Part shown: one piece after another, positions 39,581-48,986 of the stretch
How positions within the stretch are numbered: the stretch's first letter is position 1
Layout: each line of letters begins with the position of its first letter
Origin: Actinoplanes sp. N902-109
Lineage (GTDB): Bacteria; Actinomycetota; Actinomycetes; Mycobacteriales; Micromonosporaceae
Assembly: GCF_000389965.1 (NCBI RefSeq)
Contig: NC_021191.1
Coordinates: 4,341,501-4,405,500, forward strand
Direction: 5' to 3'
DNA: 64,000 nt
Notes under the pieces: generated by a model
Told to the model about the DNA's origin: nothing
Database searches by the model: none
The model's input: only the letters and a program-made list of their open reading frames with translations
Position numbers and translations under genes: made by a program

Positions 39581-41767
39581 GTGCCGCCGCGTGATGCCCC
39601 GCATGTGCTCGAAGCCGTGCTCGAACGGCTGACCTATGTCAACGAGGAGACCGGCTACACCGTGGCACGGGTCGCCGGCGGCCAGGGGTCGGCACTGCTG
39701 ACCGTGGTCGGCGCGCTGCTGGGTGCGCAGCCGGGCGAGAGCTTGCGGATGCGTGGATGGTGGACCTCGCATGCCCAGTACGGTCGTCAGTTCGAGGTCA
39801 TGTCGTACACCACGGTGCTACCGGCCACGACCCAGGGCATCCGCCGCTACCTGGGCTCCGGGCTCATCAAGGGGATCGGGCCGGTGTTCGCCGAGCGGAT
39901 CGTCGACCACTTCGGCACCGAGACGCTGACCGTCATCGAGGAGACGCCCCAGCGCCTCGTCGAGGTGCCGGGGCTGGGGCCGAAACGGACCGCCAAGATC
40001 ACCGCCGCGTGGCTGGAGCAGAAGGCCATCAAGGAGGTGATGCTCTTCCTGCAGAGCGTCAACGTGTCGACATCGGTCGCGGTCCGGATCTACAAGAAGT
40101 ACGGCGACGAGTCGATCCGCGTCGTCAAGGAGGAACCGTACCGGCTGGCTGCCGAGGTGTGGGGCATCGGCTTCAAGACCGCCGACGCGATCGCGCAGGC
40201 GGTGGGCATCCCGCATGACAGCCCCGAACGGGTCAAGGCGGGACTGCAGTTCGCGCTGTCGGAGGCCACCGATGACGGGCACTGCTTCCTGCCGGTCGAT
40301 GAGCTGGTGCCCAGGGCGACCGGGATCCTGGACGTCCCGGAGCCGCTCGTCGCGCGCTGCCTGACTGACCTGGTCGGAGCGGAGGGCGTGGTGCGCGAGG
40401 CGGTGGCGGACGCCGACGCTGTCTATCTCACGCCGTTCCACCGTGCCGAGGTGTCGCTGGCCAACACGCTGCTGACGCTGTTGCACACCCGGGCCGACCG
40501 GATGCCGCACTTCGCTCAGGTCGACTGGATCAAGGCGCTGGGCTGGCTGCACCAGCGCACCGGCACCGCGCTGGCACCCGAGCAGGAGCAAGCCGTGCGG
40601 CTCGCGCTGACCGCGAAGGTCGCGGTCCTGACCGGCGGGCCCGGGTGCGGCAAGAGCTTCACCGTACGGTCGATCGTGGAGCTCGCCGCCGCCAAGCGCG
40701 CCAAGATCCTGCTGGTCGCTCCGACCGGCCGGGCCGCGAAACGGCTCGCCGAGCTGACCGGGCAGCCGGCGGCCACAGTGCACCGGCTGCTCAAGCTGCA
40801 ACCGGGCGGGGACGCCACCTACGACCGGGACAACCCGCTTGATGTCGACTTGCTGGTGGTCGACGAGGCGTCGATGCTCGACCTGATCCTGGCCAACAAG
40901 TTGATCAAGGCCGTGCCGCCGGGCGCGCACCTGCTGATGGTCGGTGACGTCGACCAGCTGCCGTCGGTGGGCGCGGGTGAGGTGCTGCGGGATCTGCTGG
41001 CGGCGGAGGCGGTGCCCCGGGTGCGGCTGACGCAGGTGTTCCGCCAGGCCGCGGATTCGGGTGTGGTGACCAACGCGCACCGGGTCAACGCCGGGAAGCC
41101 GCCGCTGTTCCAGGGCCTGCGCGACTTCTTCCTGTTCCCGTGCGAGGACACCGAGGAGGCGGCGGCGCTGACCGCGGACGTCGTGTGCCGGCGCATCCCG
41201 GCGAAGTTCGGCCTCGACGCGCGTCGCGAGGTGCAGGTGCTGGCCCCGATGCACCGTGGACCGGCTGGTGCCGGTGCCCTCAACACGCTGCTGCAGAACA
41301 GTTTGACCCCGGGCCGCGAGGGGATGCCGGAGAAACGGGTCGGCGGCCGGGTGTTCCGGGTCGGCGACAAGGTCACCCAGATCCGCAACAACTACGACAA
41401 GGGCCAGGCGGGCGTCTTCAACGGTACGGTCGGCGTGGTGACCGCGATCAACCCCGACGATCAACAGTTGACGGTCCGTACCGATGAGGACGAGCTGATC
41501 GACTACGACTTCGACGAGCTCGACGAGTTGGCCCATGCGTACGCCTTGACGATCCACCGGTCGCAGGGTTCGGAGTACCCGGCCGTGGTGGTGCCACTGA
41601 CCACCAGCGCCTGGATGATGCTCCAGCGCAACCTGCTCTACACGGCGATCACCCGGGCCAAGAAACTCGTCGTCCTGGTGGGCTCGCGCCGGGCGCTGGC
41701 CGCCGCGGTCCGCACGGTCGGTGCGGGCCGCCGCCACACGGCGCTGGCGCACCGCTTGAGCCCCTGA
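39581..41767 (+). CDS. recD2: RecD2-type ATP-dependent 5'-3' DNA helicase
   Basis: A 728-residue SF1B helicase of the RecD2 group, which acts without RecBC in repair and replication-fork processing. The N-terminal OB-like segment (VLERLTYVNEETGYTVARV) is followed by helix-hairpin-helix repeats (LVEVPGLGPKRTAKITAAW, AEVWGIGFKTADAIAQ), Walker A GGPGCGKSFT near residue 352, Walker B LLVVDEASMLD, the MVGDVDQLPSVGAG motif, and the C-terminal UvrD_C-like HRSQGSEYPAVVVPL. GTG 39581 starts at the usual RecD2 beginning; GTG 39524 is an alternative. It is full length with no missing motif. It is probably a housekeeping-type gene set in accessory surroundings. Confidence 0.95.
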   Translation: MPPRDAPHVLEAVLERLTYVNEETGYTVARVAGGQGSALLTVVGALLGAQPGESLRMRGWWTSHAQYGRQFEVMSYTTVLPATTQGIRRYLGSGLIKGIGPVFAERIVDHFGTETLTVIEETPQRLVEVPGLGPKRTAKITAAWLEQKAIKEVMLFLQSVNVSTSVAVRIYKKYGDESIRVVKEEPYRLAAEVWGIGFKTADAIAQAVGIPHDSPERVKAGLQFALSEATDDGHCFLPVDELVPRATGILDVPEPLVARCLTDLVGAEGVVREAVADADAVYLTPFHRAEVSLANTLLTLLHTRADRMPHFAQVDWIKALGWLHQRTGTALAPEQEQAVRLALTAKVAVLTGGPGCGKSFTVRSIVELAAAKRAKILLVAPTGRAAKRLAELTGQPAATVHRLLKLQPGGDATYDRDNPLDVDLLVVDEASMLDLILANKLIKAVPPGAHLLMVGDVDQLPSVGAGEVLRDLLAAEAVPRVRLTQVFRQAADSGVVTNAHRVNAGKPPLFQGLRDFFLFPCEDTEEAAALTADVVCRRIPAKFGLDARREVQVLAPMHRGPAGAGALNTLLQNSLTPGREGMPEKRVGGRVFRVGDKVTQIRNNYDKGQAGVFNGTVGVVTAINPDDQQLTVRTDEDELIDYDFDELDELAHAYALTIHRSQGSEYPAVVVPLTTSAWMMLQRNLLYTAITRAKKLVVLVGSRRALAAAVRTVGAGRRHTALAHRLSP

Positions 41768-41842
41768 CCGAGCCGCCCGGCTGCTTCGGTGCACCGTTTG
41801 AGCGCTTGAGCCGGCCGGCCCGGTGGCTTCGGGGTGGGCGGG

Positions 41843-43834
41843 CTACTGGGCGGGTGCCACGGCGAGCTCGGTGGCTGTGGCGTCGGCGGCCGTGGGCTGG
41901 TCGTCGTGGGTGGCCATGGTTTCCTGGCGGGCCGGCTCCTCGCGGAGGATGGCGGCGTTGAGCCATTCGTCGGGGATGGCGAAGGCGTCGACCAGCGTGG
42001 GCAGGTGCGGGCGGAGCTGCTTGAGCAGGTCGTTCACCTTGGCCGTGACTGCCTTGGAGCGGGCCGGGGTGAGGCGCTGGTGTTCGAGGTGCCAGCCCTT
42101 GACCGCTTCGATGGTGCTCAGTGCGTACAGGTCACAGACCTTGGTGAGCAGGGCTTTCGCCTCGGGGTCGGGGGTGCGGTCGATGCCGGCGACGAAGGCT
42201 TCCAGGACCACCCGGTCGATGTGCGCGCGGGCGGTCTCGAGGACGTGGTCCTGCACGTCGTTGAAGATGTCGAAGGGGCGGTCCTTCTTGGCCGCCGCGC
42301 CCTTGCGGAGCCGGCGGATGGCGCCGTCGAGCAGGTGTTTCTCACGGTCCTCGAAGAGTTTGAGGTGCCAGCCGCGGTCGGTGAGCGCGACCTCCTCGTC
42401 CCGGCCGGGGACGGCGTCGACGAGACGCTGGATGAGGGAGCGGGCGGCGGTGCGTTCGAGCACCATCGAGCGGACCTGGTCGGCAACGAAGGTGGCGCGG
42501 CCCCAGCCGTCCAGCGAGCCGAAGGCGTCGCGGTAGCCGGTGAGCAGGCCCTTGGCCACCAGCTGCAGCAGCACCGTGTTGTCACCCTCGAACGTGGTGA
42601 ACACGTCGGTGTCGGCCTTGAGACCGGGCAGCCTGTTCTCGGCCAGGTAGCCCGCGCCGCCGCAGGCCTCGCGGCAGGCCTGGATGGTGCGGGTGGCGTG
42701 CCAGGTCTGCGCGGCCTTGAGCCCGGCCGCCCGGGACTCGAGCTCGCGCTGGCGGTGTTCAGCCACCGGGGCGACCGCGGTCTGCACCTCGTGCAGGGCG
42801 GTGACGAGTTCCTCCTGCGCGAAGGTCAGCGCGTACGTGGTCGCCAGTGCGGTCAGCAACGTGCGCTGATGGGCGAGGTAGTCGTTCAGGGCCACCTCGC
42901 GCCGTTCGCCCGGGGCGGTGAACTGTCGCCGGGTCTCGCCGTAGCGGACGGCGATGGTCAGCGCGCTCTTGGTCGCCGCGGTTGCCGAGCCGCCCACCAC
43001 GACCCGGCCCCGGACCAGGGTGCCGAGCATGGTGAAGAAGCGGCGGGTGTCGTTCTCGATGGAGCTGGTGTAGGTGCCGTCGGGGGCCACCTGGCCGTAC
43101 CGGTCGAGCAGCAGGTCGCGGGGCACCCGGACGTGGTCGAAGCTGAGCCGGCCGTTGTCCACGCCGAGCAGACCGGCCTTGGGACCGTCGTCGCCGATGG
43201 TGACGCCGGGCAGCGGGTTGCCGTGGCCGTCGCGGACCGGCACCAGCCAGGCGTGCACGCCGTAGCGCCGGCCGCCGGTGATGAGCTGGGCGAACACCAC
43301 CGCCATGCGGCCGTCCCGGGCGGCGTTGCCGATGTAGTCCTTACGGGCGGCCTCGTGCGGGGTGTGCAGGTCGAACGTCTGCGTCTCCGGGTCGTACGTG
43401 CAGGTGGTGCGCAGCTGCTGCACGTCCGAGCCGTGGCCGGTCTCGGTCATGGCGAAGCAGCCCATCAGCTCGGTGGAGATGATGTCGCGCAGGTACGTCT
43501 CGTGCTGGCGCTGGTTGCCGAGCGCGACCACGGCGCCGCCGAACAGGCCCCACTGCACGCCGGCCTTGACCATCAGCGACAGGTCGAGCTGGGCCAGCAT
43601 CTCGGCGGCCACGACCGAGCCGCCGGGGTCGGAGCCACCGCCGTACTCGGCCGGGAAGCCCGCGACCACGCCGGGGTCGGCGGGCAGCTCGGTGATCAGC
43701 CGGGAGATCCGGGCGCGGGCCTGCTCGAGGGTCTCCCCGGGCACGGCGACGAAGTGGTCACCGGCGAGCTGTTCGCGCGCCGCCCGGCGTACCCGGCCCC
43801 AGCGGCCGTCCAGCGCTTCCTGCAGAGCATGCAT
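41843..43834 (-). CDS. Acyl-CoA oxidase/dehydrogenase
   Basis: A 663-residue FAD enzyme of the acyl-CoA oxidase-like branch, oxidising acyl-CoA to enoyl-CoA. Features include GFPAEYGGGSDPGGS at the N-terminal domain, the FAD-contact motif CFAMTETGHGSDVQQL, the beta-domain AAVVFAQLITGGRRYGVHAW, and the C-terminal helices with RTIQACREACGGAGYLAENRLP (Gly-rich, carrying the Glu expected as catalytic base region). A C-terminal extension after residue 560 matches acyl-CoA oxidases. The start ATG sits inside the left arm of a palindromic operator shared with the divergent TetR gene, so repression by that regulator is likely. Confidence 0.92.
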   Translation of the reverse strand: MHALQEALDGRWGRVRRAAREQLAGDHFVAVPGETLEQARARISRLITELPADPGVVAGFPAEYGGGSDPGGSVVAAEMLAQLDLSLMVKAGVQWGLFGGAVVALGNQRQHETYLRDIISTELMGCFAMTETGHGSDVQQLRTTCTYDPETQTFDLHTPHEAARKDYIGNAARDGRMAVVFAQLITGGRRYGVHAWLVPVRDGHGNPLPGVTIGDDGPKAGLLGVDNGRLSFDHVRVPRDLLLDRYGQVAPDGTYTSSIENDTRRFFTMLGTLVRGRVVVGGSATAATKSALTIAVRYGETRRQFTAPGERREVALNDYLAHQRTLLTALATTYALTFAQEELVTALHEVQTAVAPVAEHRQRELESRAAGLKAAQTWHATRTIQACREACGGAGYLAENRLPGLKADTDVFTTFEGDNTVLLQLVAKGLLTGYRDAFGSLDGWGRATFVADQVRSMVLERTAARSLIQRLVDAVPGRDEEVALTDRGWHLKLFEDREKHLLDGAIRRLRKGAAAKKDRPFDIFNDVQDHVLETARAHIDRVVLEAFVAGIDRTPDPEAKALLTKVCDLYALSTIEAVKGWHLEHQRLTPARSKAVTAKVNDLLKQLRPHLPTLVDAFAIPDEWLNAAILREEPARQETMATHDDQPTAADATATELAVAPAQ

Positions 43835-43852
43835 GGGTACAGAGCGTACCCA
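43834..43852. promoter_or_regulatory. 19-bp palindromic operator between acyl-CoA oxidase and TetR genes
   Basis: TGGGTAC-N5-GTACCCA has perfect 7-bp arms. It lies in the 33-bp gap between the divergent genes and overlaps the first base of the oxidase start codon. The size and symmetry are typical of TetR-family sites, and the adjacent regulator is the obvious binder, giving both autoregulation and control of the oxidase. Confidence 0.8.
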
Positions 43853-43867
43853 CTTAAGGTTGCCGGT

Positions 43868-44506
43868 ATGGGCTCAGTGAGGCGGGACACAATCGCGGCA
43901 CGCCGGGCCGCGGTCGCGGCCGACGACCGCGAGCAGCGGCGCCGGCACATCGTGGAGGCGGCGGCCCGGGCGATCGAGGAGCACGGCACGGACGCCGGGC
44001 TGGCCGCCGTCGCGGATCAGGCGGGGCTGCCCCGCCCGCACGTCTACCGGCACTTCACCGGGCGCGACGAACTGGACCAGGAGGTGGCCCGGCACGCCGC
44101 CCGGCTGCTCAGCGAGTGGATCCGCCCGTCGTTGTCGGCGCGCGGCACGGCACCGCAGGTCATCGCCGGCATCGTGGGGCGGGTGCTGGACTGGGCGGTG
44201 GACCACCCCAACCTGTACCGCTTCCGGGCCCGGCTGGCGTCACCGGCGGCGGTGGGCGAGCTGGGCGACGCCGTCGCGGCGTACCTGCGGGCGGCCGGGT
44301 TCGACACGCGACCACCCGCGTACGTGCTGGCCGGCATCATCGGGCTGGTCGACGGCGGCGTCATCTGGTGGCTGGACCACCCCGGTGACCTGGGCCGGGC
44401 GGCGCTGACCGAGGGGCTGGCGGCGCAGGTGTGGCTGCTGCTGGGCGAGATGCTGCGCCGCCTCGGTCACCCGCTCGACCCCGCCACCGTGATCGCGCCG
44501 GGCTGA
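43868..44506 (+). CDS. TetR-family transcriptional regulator
   Basis: A 212-residue regulator. The N-terminal helix-turn-helix (about 22-70: REQRRRHIVEAAARAIEEHG, LAAVADQAGLPRPHVYRHFT) is followed by an all-helical ligand domain. It is divergent from the acyl-CoA oxidase gene with a palindromic operator between, so it most likely represses the oxidase and itself and responds to an acyl-CoA or fatty acid. ATG 43868 is the first sensible start; a much longer frame continuing upstream is antisense to the oxidase. Its last 40 bases overlap the convergent phosphatase gene. Confidence 0.92.
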   Translation: MGSVRRDTIAARRAAVAADDREQRRRHIVEAAARAIEEHGTDAGLAAVADQAGLPRPHVYRHFTGRDELDQEVARHAARLLSEWIRPSLSARGTAPQVIAGIVGRVLDWAVDHPNLYRFRARLASPAAVGELGDAVAAYLRAAGFDTRPPAYVLAGIIGLVDGGVIWWLDHPGDLGRAALTEGLAAQVWLLLGEMLRRLGHPLDPATVIAPG

Positions 44507-46452
44507 CCGGCGGCGCTGATCAGGTTGAGCCCGGCGGTGCGGGCCAGGGTGATCCGGTCGATCTCGGTGTACGGCGTCCGGCTGCCGGGCAGGGCGTCGG
44601 CCAGGGTCCGGATCGTCATCGTGGTGCGTTGCCCGGCCGCGGCGGGCACCACGTCCACCGCGATGAAGGCGTAGGCGTCGTAGCGCACCTGCGACCAGTC
44701 CACCTCCTCGGCGACCCGGCTGCCCCGCGGGTGCCCGGCCGGCGCGAGCCCGGTGCCCGCCTTCGACCAGACGTACCCGTTGACGATGTTCTCGGTGTTG
44801 TTCTCCCGCGTGTCGGGGCCGCCGGGTGGCTGATAGTCGCGGTACCGCTGACCCTCGGGCAGTTTCTGCGCGCCCGCCGGTGTGACTCCGGGCGGCGGCG
44901 GGGCGTCAGCACCCGGTTTCGCGCGGAATGGGTAACGGGGTGCACCTCCGGACCCGACGCAGATGTACGTCACCCCGTCATCGGCCGGGCGGATGGTCGA
45001 ACCGTCCGGCGCGCTCCGGGTCCGCCGCCCGTTCTTGATCGGGTCGGTGCGCTCCATCAGGTGGTTGTGCCCCTGCACCGCGAGATCGACCTGGTACCTG
45101 CTGAACAACGGGTCCAGCGCCGATCGCACACCGCCGTCGGAGGCGTGGTTGTGCGCTGTCGAATAGGCGCAGTGATGGAAGAAGGCGACGATGAAATCGA
45201 CCTTGCTCGCGTAGAACGGGTCGGTGCGCCACTGCTTCAACGTCTGCTTCACCCAGGCCAGCTGGGCGCCACCGGAATAGCCGGTGTTCGTCTGGATCTC
45301 GGCTGACAGATCGTTGGCGTCGATGGAGATCACACCCACGTTGCCGTACACGAAACGGTAGACCGAGGGGCAGCCGCCGGGACCGTTCACGGGCATGTCG
45401 AGACGCTGGACCAGACCGCCGTAACCGTGCGTCGCGCTGTCGCCCAGGAAGCGCGTTTTGCCGTAGAGCGGCTCCATGTCGTGGTTGCCGGTGGCGAACA
45501 TCCACGGCGTGAACGCGGCTTGCGGCTCGATCTGGTTGAGGAACACGTCCCAGACGTACGGGTTGTACCGGTTACGCCCGTGCGGAGCGAGCCCGGCCAG
45601 CGCCTTCGAGTCGTCGGCGGGCAGCCCGGAGCCGCTCGGGTTGGCGTAACAGATGTCGCCGGCGAGCAGGGTGAAAACCGGGTTCTGCGACGCCATCAGA
45701 TTTGTCTGGGTCAGGGCCGGCCGGCGGTCGGTGCCCGTGCGGCCGGCGATCGGGTCGTCGTCCTCGTACAGATTGTCGAAGATCCCGGAGGGCCATTTCC
45801 CGCCCGCTTTCCGCACCACCGACGGGTCCTTGCCCCACGCATGGGCGGGATCGGTGGGCGCCGTGCTGGTGCCGACATCGGCGAACGCGGTGAAGGTGAA
45901 CGGCTGCTGTGCACCGAGCTCGGCAGCGGCCGTGAAATGGGCGTCGCCGCTGACCGTGCCGTCGCTGAGCCGGATCCGGTAATAGTAGATCCCGCCGGGG
46001 CGCAGACCCTCGATCGTCGCCTTGAGATAGAACTGGCTGCCGATCGGGCCGCCCGGAATGGCGTACTGACCGACGAGGTGCTCGATGGCCGCGCCGGTGC
46101 GCGTACCGTATTGCCCGGGTGCGGCACCGACCTCGACATAGGCCCGTAGATTGCCGGGCAACCGGCCGGTCCTGCTGACCAGTTGGGCGGAGACGGCCAT
46201 GCCGGGTTCGGGCACGCCGTCCTTTCCCGGTACGAACGACAAATGGCGCCCCGCCACCACGACACCCGCCGTTCCCGCAGTGCCTCCACCGGCGGCGAAA
46301 GCGGCATCGGCCAGCCGGAACTGGGCGACCGCCAGCGCGGCGGCGCCGGCCTTGAGCGCGGAGCGGCGGCTGACCCGGCGCCGATCGAGCTGCCCGGTGT
46401 TCCATTCGGTGTACTCGGCCACCGTCAGCGGCGTGTGCTTGGCATCGGTCAC
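44467..46452 (-). CDS. Tat-exported purple-acid-phosphatase-like metallophosphoesterase (copy 2)
   Basis: A 661-residue paralogue of the gene at 27511-29502, colinear along its whole length. It shares the twin-arginine signal (RRVSRRSALKAGAAALAVAQ), the N-terminal beta domain, metal motifs FADVG, GDICYAN, GNHDME, FFHHCAYST and GHNHLMERT, and the C-terminal RTLADALPG and TEIDRITLARTAG strands. GTG 46452 is set by analogy with copy 1; an in-frame ATG 46479 is possible. GDICYAN replaces GDICYAD of copy 1, a change next to the metal site that could alter activity. It overlaps the convergent TetR gene by 40 bases and diverges from the GGDEF-EAL gene. Confidence 0.9.
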   Translation of the reverse strand: MTDAKHTPLTVAEYTEWNTGQLDRRRVSRRSALKAGAAALAVAQFRLADAAFAAGGGTAGTAGVVVAGRHLSFVPGKDGVPEPGMAVSAQLVSRTGRLPGNLRAYVEVGAAPGQYGTRTGAAIEHLVGQYAIPGGPIGSQFYLKATIEGLRPGGIYYYRIRLSDGTVSGDAHFTAAAELGAQQPFTFTAFADVGTSTAPTDPAHAWGKDPSVVRKAGGKWPSGIFDNLYEDDDPIAGRTGTDRRPALTQTNLMASQNPVFTLLAGDICYANPSGSGLPADDSKALAGLAPHGRNRYNPYVWDVFLNQIEPQAAFTPWMFATGNHDMEPLYGKTRFLGDSATHGYGGLVQRLDMPVNGPGGCPSVYRFVYGNVGVISIDANDLSAEIQTNTGYSGGAQLAWVKQTLKQWRTDPFYASKVDFIVAFFHHCAYSTAHNHASDGGVRSALDPLFSRYQVDLAVQGHNHLMERTDPIKNGRRTRSAPDGSTIRPADDGVTYICVGSGGAPRYPFRAKPGADAPPPPGVTPAGAQKLPEGQRYRDYQPPGGPDTRENNTENIVNGYVWSKAGTGLAPAGHPRGSRVAEEVDWSQVRYDAYAFIAVDVVPAAAGQRTTMTIRTLADALPGSRTPYTEIDRITLARTAGLNLISAAGQPGAITVAGSSG

Positions 46453-46531
46453 CTGGCCATGGTGGCGCGTGTGCGGCATTTTGTCCTGATTTCCGGCATC
46501 GGGCCGACTCAAGTGAGCCCGGTCGCGGCCG

Positions 46532-48403
46532 ATGTACCGGATCGTGGGGCGCAAGCAGCTGGACGATCACGAGGCCGAGTACTGGGCCCGGCAGGTCCGC
46601 GTGGGCTCCTGCATCGCCGGCGTCATCACCATCGTCGGCGGGCTGCGGGTCGCTCTCGACTGGGCCGCCGCGGACCGCTGGTGGCTGATCCCCGTGCTGG
46701 CCGCGGGGCTCGTCCAGGTCTCACTGGTCGCGCTGCCGTGGAACCGTTACGTGCGCCGGCTGGGCACCCGCCGGCTGCTGGTCGGCTGGTGGGTGGCCGA
46801 GCTGCCGGTGCTCTACGCGTTCGCCCAGCGCGACTCCGACGGGCTGCTGGTCTACACCTCGGGCGTGAGCCTGGTGCTGGTGCTCGCGGCCGCGCTGTTC
46901 TCCCCGACGGTGGTGGTCGGCCTGGGGGTGCTGTCGCTCGCCGGCTTCCTGGCGCTGCTGCCGTTCGAGTCGAACCTGGAGATCATCGGCACCTTCGGGT
47001 TGCTGGCCATCCTGACCAGCATCGTCGGCGTCAACGCGATCATCGCGCACAACCGCGGCCGGCTGGACGCCCGCCGCCGCGCGGCCGAGCGCCGGCTGAG
47101 CCACCAGGCGTTCACCGACGCGCTCACCGGGCTGGCCAACCGGGCGCGGTTCCAGCAGCAGCTGGCCGACACCATCGCCGCCCGCCCCGGCCGGCCGGTC
47201 ACCGTGCTGCTGGTCGACCTGGACGACTTCAAGGACATCAACGACGACCTGGGCCACAGCATCGGTGACGAACTGCTGATCACGGTGACCCAGCGGCTGC
47301 AGGAGCAGGTGCGCCCGGGTGCCGTGCTGGCCCGGCTCGGCGGCGACGAGTTCGCGCTGCTGCTGCGGGACACCGGCGCCGACGAGTGCGCCGCGCTGGC
47401 CCAGCGGCTGCTCGCCGGGATCGCCCGCCCGGTCCGGCTGGCCAGCCGTGACCTGCACCCGACGGCCAGCATCGGCATCGCCGTCGGCACCGAGCACCTG
47501 CTGCGCAACGCCGACCTGGCGATGTATGCCGCCAAGCGCAACGGCCGCAACGCTTACGCCGTGTACGACCCGGCGATGTACGCCACCGTGCTGCAGGAGG
47601 CCCAGCAGCGTACGGAGATGGAACAGGCGCTGCGGGAGCAGCAGTTCGTGCTGCACTACCAGCCCGTCGTGGACCTGACCACCGGCCGGGTGGCCGGGGT
47701 GGAGGCGCTGGTCCGCTGGCAGCACCCGGAGCACGGGCTGCTCAGCCCGGCACACTTCATCCAGCACGCCGAGAGCACCGGCCTGATCGTGCCGTTGGGC
47801 ACCTGGGTGCTGCAGGAAGCCTGCCGGCAGCTGGCCCATTGGCAGCGCACCCTGCCGGCCACCGCCGGGCTGCGGATGAACGTCAACCTGTCGATCCGGC
47901 AGTTCCAGCACGCCGGGCTGGTCGACGACGTGGCCGTGGCGCTGCGCGACACCGGTATCGACCCCGCCGCCCTGACCCTGGAGATCACCGAGTCCATGCT
48001 GGTGGACGACATCGACGCGGCCCTGGACGTGCTGCGGGCGCTGCGGCGCCTCGGCGTGCGTCTGGCCATCGACGACTTCGGTACGGGCTACTCGTCGCTG
48101 AGCTATCTGCAGACGCTGCCCGTCGACACGATCAAGGTCGACCGCTCGTTCGTCGAGCACCTCGACAGCCGGGCCGACAGTGTCGCCCTCGTCGAGGCGA
48201 TTGTGCACCTGGGCCGGGCGCTGGGGCTGCACACGGTTGCCGAGGGCATCGAGACCAGCGCGCAGCAGGCCGTGCTGACCCGGCTCGGCTGCGACTACGG
48301 CCAGGGCTACCTGTTCGGCAAGCCGGCCGAACCGGACGTCGTCGGCATGGTGATCAGCGACGCGGTCGCGGTGGCGGGCGCCCCGGCGCCGTCCCTCGAC
48401 TGA
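46532..48403 (+). CDS. Membrane GGDEF-EAL cyclic-di-GMP protein
   Basis: A 623-residue protein with about six N-terminal membrane helices (residues 25-175), a coiled linker (RGRLDARRRAAERRLSHQ), a GGDEF domain (LTDALTGLANR near 195, intact RLGGDEFA near 270) and an EAL domain (GVEALVRW near 390, NVNLS, LEITESML, DDFGTGYSSL, KVDRSFV, EGIET). Both catalytic signatures are complete, so it could both make and break cyclic-di-GMP, the balance being set by the membrane sensor. No known ligand domain is present. In actinomycetes cyclic-di-GMP controls development; here it is divergent from phosphatase copy 2. Confidence 0.95.
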   Translation: MYRIVGRKQLDDHEAEYWARQVRVGSCIAGVITIVGGLRVALDWAAADRWWLIPVLAAGLVQVSLVALPWNRYVRRLGTRRLLVGWWVAELPVLYAFAQRDSDGLLVYTSGVSLVLVLAAALFSPTVVVGLGVLSLAGFLALLPFESNLEIIGTFGLLAILTSIVGVNAIIAHNRGRLDARRRAAERRLSHQAFTDALTGLANRARFQQQLADTIAARPGRPVTVLLVDLDDFKDINDDLGHSIGDELLITVTQRLQEQVRPGAVLARLGGDEFALLLRDTGADECAALAQRLLAGIARPVRLASRDLHPTASIGIAVGTEHLLRNADLAMYAAKRNGRNAYAVYDPAMYATVLQEAQQRTEMEQALREQQFVLHYQPVVDLTTGRVAGVEALVRWQHPEHGLLSPAHFIQHAESTGLIVPLGTWVLQEACRQLAHWQRTLPATAGLRMNVNLSIRQFQHAGLVDDVAVALRDTGIDPAALTLEITESMLVDDIDAALDVLRALRRLGVRLAIDDFGTGYSSLSYLQTLPVDTIKVDRSFVEHLDSRADSVALVEAIVHLGRALGLHTVAEGIETSAQQAVLTRLGCDYGQGYLFGKPAEPDVVGMVISDAVAVAGAPAPSLD

Positions 48404-48463
48404 CGGGTGCATCCGCCGCGGTGCTAGCTTGTCGATCTTGACAACGACCGCTACGGAGGACGC

Positions 48464-48838
48464 ATGGCGGACATCGACACGGCCCTGCTGCAGGCCATGA
48501 CGATCGACGGCGCCATCGGTGCCGCGCTGGCCGACTATGACAGCGGGCTCACCCTCGGCGTGGCCGGCGGCGGCCCGGACCGCGACATGACGGTGGCCGC
48601 GGCCGGCAACACCGACGTCCTCCGGGCCGAGCTGCGCACGCTGGAGATGATCGGCTCGACCGACACCGTCGAGGACGTGCTGATCACCCTCGACACCGAG
48701 TACCACCTGCTGCGCCCGTTGCGCTCCACCCGCAGCGACGTCGCGTTCTTCCTCTACCTCGTGCTGGCCAAGAGCCGCGCCAACCTGGGCCTGGCCCGGG
48801 TCCAGCTGCGCCGCATCGAGGCAGACCTGCAGATCTAG
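48464..48838 (+). CDS. Roadblock/LC7-like small protein
   Basis: A 124-residue cytosolic protein with the roadblock-like pattern: a first helix with IDGAIGAALADYDSG, the strand LTLGVAGGG, the helix RAELRTLEMIG, a strand pair around VEDVLITLDTEYHLLRPLRS, and a last helix (AKSRANLGLARVQLRRIE). Such proteins pair with small GTPases in polarity and motility systems, but no GTPase gene is next door. The start ATG 48464 has GGAGGACGC just upstream. It lies 60 bases after the GGDEF-EAL gene on the same strand and may be its partner. Confidence 0.65.
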   Translation: MADIDTALLQAMTIDGAIGAALADYDSGLTLGVAGGGPDRDMTVAAAGNTDVLRAELRTLEMIGSTDTVEDVLITLDTEYHLLRPLRSTRSDVAFFLYLVLAKSRANLGLARVQLRRIEADLQI

Positions 48839-48986
48839 CAACGCGGGGCCGCAGCATGGCGAGCACGCCCGCAGCGCCGCCTGCGCGGCCTCCGGCGTCC
48901 GGGCCGCCGGGCGCGCCGGGAGCAGCTCGACCGGGTCGGCACCAGGACAGGACGGCACTTGATCGGGCCGGTTACGGTCGGCGGCG

